DNA of 64,000 nucleotides from Paraburkholderia heleia NBRC 101817. Lineage in GTDB: Bacteria; Pseudomonadota; Gammaproteobacteria; Burkholderiales; Burkholderiaceae. Every line of letters begins with the position of its first letter. Within the stretch, counting starts at the first letter, position 1. The notes beneath the pieces are model-generated. The model saw nothing but the letters and a program-made list of their open reading frames with translations, ran no database searches and had not been told where the DNA came from. The translations under genes were made by a program, and so were the position numbers. Where the stretch lies: NCBI RefSeq assembly GCF_000739775.1, contig NZ_BBJH01000015.1, positions 1-64,000 on the forward strand, in the 5' to 3' direction. Of this stretch, positions 60,653 to 64,000 are shown piece after piece.

Positions 60653-62329
60653 ATGGCCCGTATTGTCCCCGACGACTGGCAGCATCTCGAAGCCACCGGC
60701 GCCGCCGCGCGCGAGCGAGAAACGCTCGCCGCGCTCGCGCGCGGTTTGCCGAACGGCTACACCGTCTATCACGGCGTGCACTGGACGCGGCTTTCCGAAG
60801 GCTTTTCGGTCTTCGGCGAGGCCGATTTCGTGATCGTCAGTCCGGCCGGGCGCGTGATGATCGTCGAACAGAAAACGGGCTTTTTGCGCGAAACGCCGCG
60901 CGGGCTCGTCAAGGCGTACATGCAAACCGAGCGCAACGTGGCGATCGCACTGGCGCGCACGGTCGAAGGGCTGCACCGGCGCTTCACCGCCACCTTCGGC
61001 GCGGGGACCTATGTGCTCGAAGAGCTGTTCTACTGCCCGGACCACGTGGTGCGCGAGCCCGCCATCGCGGGCGTGAATCCGGCGCGCATCGTCGACGCCA
61101 CGCGCAAGACGCAGCTCGCCGCCATCGTGCTCGAAGCCATGCCCGCCGACGAGCCGCGCCTGCCGTGCGCCGCGAAGATCCACCACTTCCTCGCCGACGA
61201 ACTGTCGCTCACGCCCGACACCAGCGCGTTGCTTGGCGCGGCCGGCACGCTCGTCACGCGGCTCGCGGGCGGGCTCGCCACGTGGGCGCGGCGGCTCGAA
61301 TTCGCCCCGTTCCGGCTGCGCGTGATCGGCACGGCGGGCTCGGGCAAGACGCAGCTGGCCGTGCAGGTCATGAAGGACGCGGTGGCGCGCGGCGCGCGCA
61401 CGCTCTACGTGTGTTTCAACCGGCCGCTCGCGGACCACATCGCGCAGCTTGCGCCGCCGGGGGCGAAGGTGGCGACCTATCACCAGCTGTGCGACTGGGT
61501 CGCGCGTGACGGCGGCCACGTGCCCGACTTCGGGAGCCCTGGCGCGTTCGAGGACCTCGTGCGGCGCTTCGGCGAGATGCCGATTGCCGGGCGCTGGCAG
61601 TTCGATGTGCTGATCATCGACGAAGGGCAGGACTTCCATGAGCCGTGGGTCGGCGCGCTCGCGCGTCTGCTGCGGCCGGACGCTGCATGGTGGTGGCTGG
61701 AAGATCCGCTGCAGAACCTGTACGTGCGCGAGCCGCTCGCGCTGGCGGGCTGGACCGTGCTGCGCGAGAACACGAACTACCGCAGCCCGCGCGACATCCT
61801 CGCGTTTGTTCGCGATGTGGCCGGACCGGCCGTGCCCGCCATCGCGCAGCTCGCGGCGGGCAGCCCGTTCGATGGCTCCGACGTGACGGTGGCGAGCTGG
61901 GATGAGCATGAAAACGAACCCGGCGCCGAGCCGGGCGTCGTTCTGGCGACCAAACGCGCGATCACGCAGGCGCTCTCGCTCGGCTTTCGCAAGCAGGACA
62001 TCGTCGTGCTTTCCTATCGCGGCCGCGAGCATTCGCTGTTCACGACGCTCGATCAGCTCGGCCCGCACCGGCTGCGCAGCTTCACGGGGCAATACGACCT
62101 GTTCGGCAACCCGCAGTACCGCGAGGGCGACGTGCTGCTCGATTCGATCTACCGCTTCAAGGGACAGTCCGCGCCGTGCGTGATCCTGACCGAGGTGGAC
62201 TTCGAATCGTTCGACGAGCGCGCCGCGCGCAAGCTTTTTGTCGGCGCGACGCGCGCGGCCATGAAGCTGATCGTGGTGGCGTCGCCGCGCGCCGCGCGGT
62301 TCATCGAGGGCCGGCGCGGCGGCGTCTGA
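60653..62329 (+). CDS. NERD-nuclease and UvrD/RecB-like helicase-domain protein
   Basis: A 558-residue protein joining two modules. The N-terminal NERD domain has a nuclease-like PD-(D/E)xK core: Asp58 in GEADFVIV and Glu72/Lys74 in VEQKTG. The C-terminal part is a superfamily-1 ATPase/helicase with Walker A GTAGSGKT (226-233), Walker B DEGQD (323-327) and later motifs YRSPRDIL and FKGQSAPCVIL. The ATG at 60653 (MARIVPDDW) starts the NERD domain. A DNA-processing, repair or defence role is plausible but unproven; no phage or defence genes are adjacent. Confidence 0.88.
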   Translation: MARIVPDDWQHLEATGAAARERETLAALARGLPNGYTVYHGVHWTRLSEGFSVFGEADFVIVSPAGRVMIVEQKTGFLRETPRGLVKAYMQTERNVAIALARTVEGLHRRFTATFGAGTYVLEELFYCPDHVVREPAIAGVNPARIVDATRKTQLAAIVLEAMPADEPRLPCAAKIHHFLADELSLTPDTSALLGAAGTLVTRLAGGLATWARRLEFAPFRLRVIGTAGSGKTQLAVQVMKDAVARGARTLYVCFNRPLADHIAQLAPPGAKVATYHQLCDWVARDGGHVPDFGSPGAFEDLVRRFGEMPIAGRWQFDVLIIDEGQDFHEPWVGALARLLRPDAAWWWLEDPLQNLYVREPLALAGWTVLRENTNYRSPRDILAFVRDVAGPAVPAIAQLAAGSPFDGSDVTVASWDEHENEPGAEPGVVLATKRAITQALSLGFRKQDIVVLSYRGREHSLFTTLDQLGPHRLRSFTGQYDLFGNPQYREGDVLLDSIYRFKGQSAPCVILTEVDFESFDERAARKLFVGATRAAMKLIVVASPRAARFIEGRRGGV

Positions 62330-62341
62330 GCGCTGGCTTGC

Positions 62342-63289
62342 TCAGCTCCAGGCCGAGGCGCCGATCAGCGTGCCCGTGCGCGCCTGGGCGTTCCACCAGA
62401 TTACGCGCAGGAGCGGCGCGGTCTGGGCGATCAGGATGGCCTGCACCGGATCGCTTTCGATGAAGTGCGTGACGCCGCTGCGGATGGCCGCCGCGGCCTT
62501 GTGCGCCGCCACGGCCGCGGCTGTGTCGGCGTGTGCGTCCGGCATGCGCATGATCAGTTCGAGGTGCCCGAAGCCGTGGCGTTCGAGCCAGGCGAGCGTA
62601 CGTTCGCGGTCGATCTCCGGACGGCCCGTGATGATCGCGCGCGCGCGTTTCATGTCGATGCCGGGCAGGCGCTCGAACGGCACCAGCTCATCGCGCTCGG
62701 CGAGCGCGGCGACGAGGTCTTCGTCGTAGCGCGAGACGGGAATATCGGGGAGCAGGACACCGTCGAGATCGATCGCGTAGACGGCGTACTCGTGGTCCTC
62801 GGCCATGCGCGTGCCCTCGCCTTCGCCCTCGCGGATCCAGTCGGCGCGATAGCGGTCGGTGTAGGCCTGGCGCTCCCACGGGAAGAGCGCGAAATAGCCG
62901 CTCGCGTCGATCGAGTAATCGGGGCGCAAACGGCTGAGGTCGTCGTAGGCGCCGGTGAGCGTGCGCACGACGAGCCCGTGTTCGCTCAGGAACGCGATGC
63001 AGTCGACAAGGGTATGGCCGCGGCCCGCGATGTCCTCGCAGAGCAGCACTTTCGAGCCCGGTTCGGGCAGCGGCAACGTGGAGTCCCAGCGCACTTCGCG
63101 CGTGGCGCGGTCATAGCGCAGGAAGGCGACACCCGCACCCGTTGCGTGCGAAACCATCAGCGCGAGCGGCGCTCCGCCGCGCAGGATGCCGACCACGAGA
63201 TCGAATTCCTCCGCGATCAGCGCCGGTTGCAGCGTCTCGACCCAGTGATCGAGCTGTTCGTAGGTGAGCGGAACGACAGGTTTATCCAT
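62342..63289 (-). CDS. two-domain phosphoribosyltransferase-HAD-like fusion protein
   Basis: A 315-residue protein. The N-terminal half is a phosphoribosyltransferase-like domain with the PRPP loop CEDIAGRGHT (84-93). The C-terminal half has a HAD-type nucleophile motif, YAIDLDGVLL (Asp174, Asp176), followed by a hydrolase-like core (ARAIITGRPEIDRERTLAWLERHGF). This pairing suggests a nucleotide or phospho-sugar enzyme or regulator; the substrate is unknown. It is convergent with the NERD gene, 12 bp between the stops. Confidence 0.85.
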   Translation of the reverse strand: MDKPVVPLTYEQLDHWVETLQPALIAEEFDLVVGILRGGAPLALMVSHATGAGVAFLRYDRATREVRWDSTLPLPEPGSKVLLCEDIAGRGHTLVDCIAFLSEHGLVVRTLTGAYDDLSRLRPDYSIDASGYFALFPWERQAYTDRYRADWIREGEGEGTRMAEDHEYAVYAIDLDGVLLPDIPVSRYDEDLVAALAERDELVPFERLPGIDMKRARAIITGRPEIDRERTLAWLERHGFGHLELIMRMPDAHADTAAAVAAHKAAAAIRSGVTHFIESDPVQAILIAQTAPLLRVIWWNAQARTGTLIGASAWS

Positions 63290-63562
63290 GGGTTGAAATG
63301 GGTGACGAAACGCGTAAATGGCATATGCATGGCACACACGTGGCACATGCGCAACGCGCGTTTCCGATGGCGAATACGAGAAAAAGACGGCTGTTGTCAG
63401 TCCAATGTTTGACGATATTATGCCTATGCTCACCCGCGCTTGCTGCGCGTGGCGGGTGGAGGTTGCGGAAAATCGCGGGAAAAGCAGCAGGAAAGGCGGC
63501 GCGGCGCCGCACGAAGACACACGACAACGACGCGAATCATCGCGCGAAAGGGCTCGGGCAAG

Positions 63563-64000
63563 ATGTGGCATTGGATGGGATGGCCAGGCTGGCGGCGGCG
63601 CTGGGCCGCCGTGGCGGCGTTCGCGCTCGCGGGCGCGGCGCCGTCTTTTGCGCCTTCGGCGCAGGCGGCGGGTTCTGCGAGTTTGCTCTCGCTCGACGTC
63701 GATGGCGAGGTGCGCGTGACCAACAACGCGTCCCACACGGCATATCACTTCAGCGAGGCGCAGTTGCTCGCGCTGCCGGCCCATTCGATCACGACGGCCA
63801 CGACGTGGACGCCACGCTCGACCTTCACCGGCCCGCTGCTTTCGGACGTGCTCAAGACCGTGGGCGCCTACGGCAGCCAGATCGAGATCCACACGCTCGA
63901 CGACTACACCTGCGTCGTGCCCGTTGCCGATGCCGCGCGCTACGGCGTGGTGGTCGCCTATGCGATGAACGGCCAGCGGCTGAAGGTGAGCGATTTCGGC
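63563..64000 (+). CDS. secreted molybdopterin-oxidoreductase-like protein, 3' truncated by the window
   Basis: The first 146 codons are open to the window edge. They begin with a basic, Trp-rich signal region (MWHWMGWPGWRRRWAAVAAFALAGAA) that ends near AQA-A (residue about 36). The mature part contains TFTGPLLSDVLKTVGAYGSQIEIHTLDDYTCVVPV, resembling the oxidoreductase molybdopterin-binding domain family without a clear cofactor motif in the visible part. The protein is likely periplasmic. The rest and any partner genes lie outside the window. Confidence 0.7.
   Translation, partial: MWHWMGWPGWRRRWAAVAAFALAGAAPSFAPSAQAAGSASLLSLDVDGEVRVTNNASHTAYHFSEAQLLALPAHSITTATTWTPRSTFTGPLLSDVLKTVGAYGSQIEIHTLDDYTCVVPVADAARYGVVVAYAMNGQRLKVSDFG

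Overview
The window is a dense, high-GC chromosomal segment of a beta-proteobacterium, most likely Burkholderiaceae (Paraburkholderia/Burkholderia/Caballeronia). The evidence is the protein families, the many LysR/transporter pairs, an mdc-type malonate decarboxylase cluster and a CioAB-type bd oxidase. I see no phage, insertion sequence, CRISPR array, rRNA or tRNA gene, so it reads as core plus accessory metabolism rather than a mobile island.

Layout. 1-3.4 kb: a LysR regulator divergent from a FUSC-type aromatic/drug efflux protein. 3.5-6.7 kb: a tiny secreted protein, a succinate/acetyl-CoA:CoA transferase, a GlsB-like stress membrane protein and an MgtC-like protein. 7-16.5 kb: a LysR regulator, an RND tripartite pump (permease, adaptor, outer-membrane lipoprotein) and an OmpR-type two-component system. 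16.5-20.4 kb: an AI-2E/PerM-type permease, a membrane metallophosphoesterase, a small membrane protein and an AlkB-like dioxygenase. 20.5-29 kb: a biotin-independent malonate decarboxylase operon (gntR-mdcA-B-C-D-E-G-H, minus strand), with a divergent MFS transporter that may carry malonate. 29-31 kb: a DMT exporter/LysR pair.

31-38.9 kb is the most interesting region: a six-gene minus-strand operon encoding an OprB-type porin, a secreted beta-propeller-like protein, an EfeB DyP-type peroxidase (Tat-exported), and a ferric-iron FbpABC-type ABC transporter. It lies downstream of a sigma70-like promoter with an adjacent Fur-box-like sequence. No EfeU or EfeO is present. This looks like a hybrid iron-uptake system in which EfeB would feed an ABC importer.

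39-44.5 kb: a frameshifted arylamine N-acetyltransferase, an ICMT-like methyltransferase, a membrane protein, and a cyanide-insensitive bd oxidase operon. That operon includes a 51-residue DUF2474-type gene and is preceded by a perfect ANR/FNR palindrome. 44.6-46.7 kb: a urea transporter/class II aldolase/tautomerase operon. 46.8-50.2 kb: a glycolipid-binding-domain protein, a K+ channel overlapping an MscS channel, and a GNAT acetyltransferase. 50.2-56.7 kb: a DMT exporter/MocR pair, a KgtP-like symporter, and a DHA2 drug exporter/TetR pair. 56.7-64 kb: a photolyase, a lone receiver-domain protein, a Zur-like regulator, a GST, a NERD-nuclease/UvrD-like helicase protein, a phosphoribosyltransferase-HAD fusion, and the 5' part of a secreted molybdopterin-oxidoreductase-like protein cut off by the window end.
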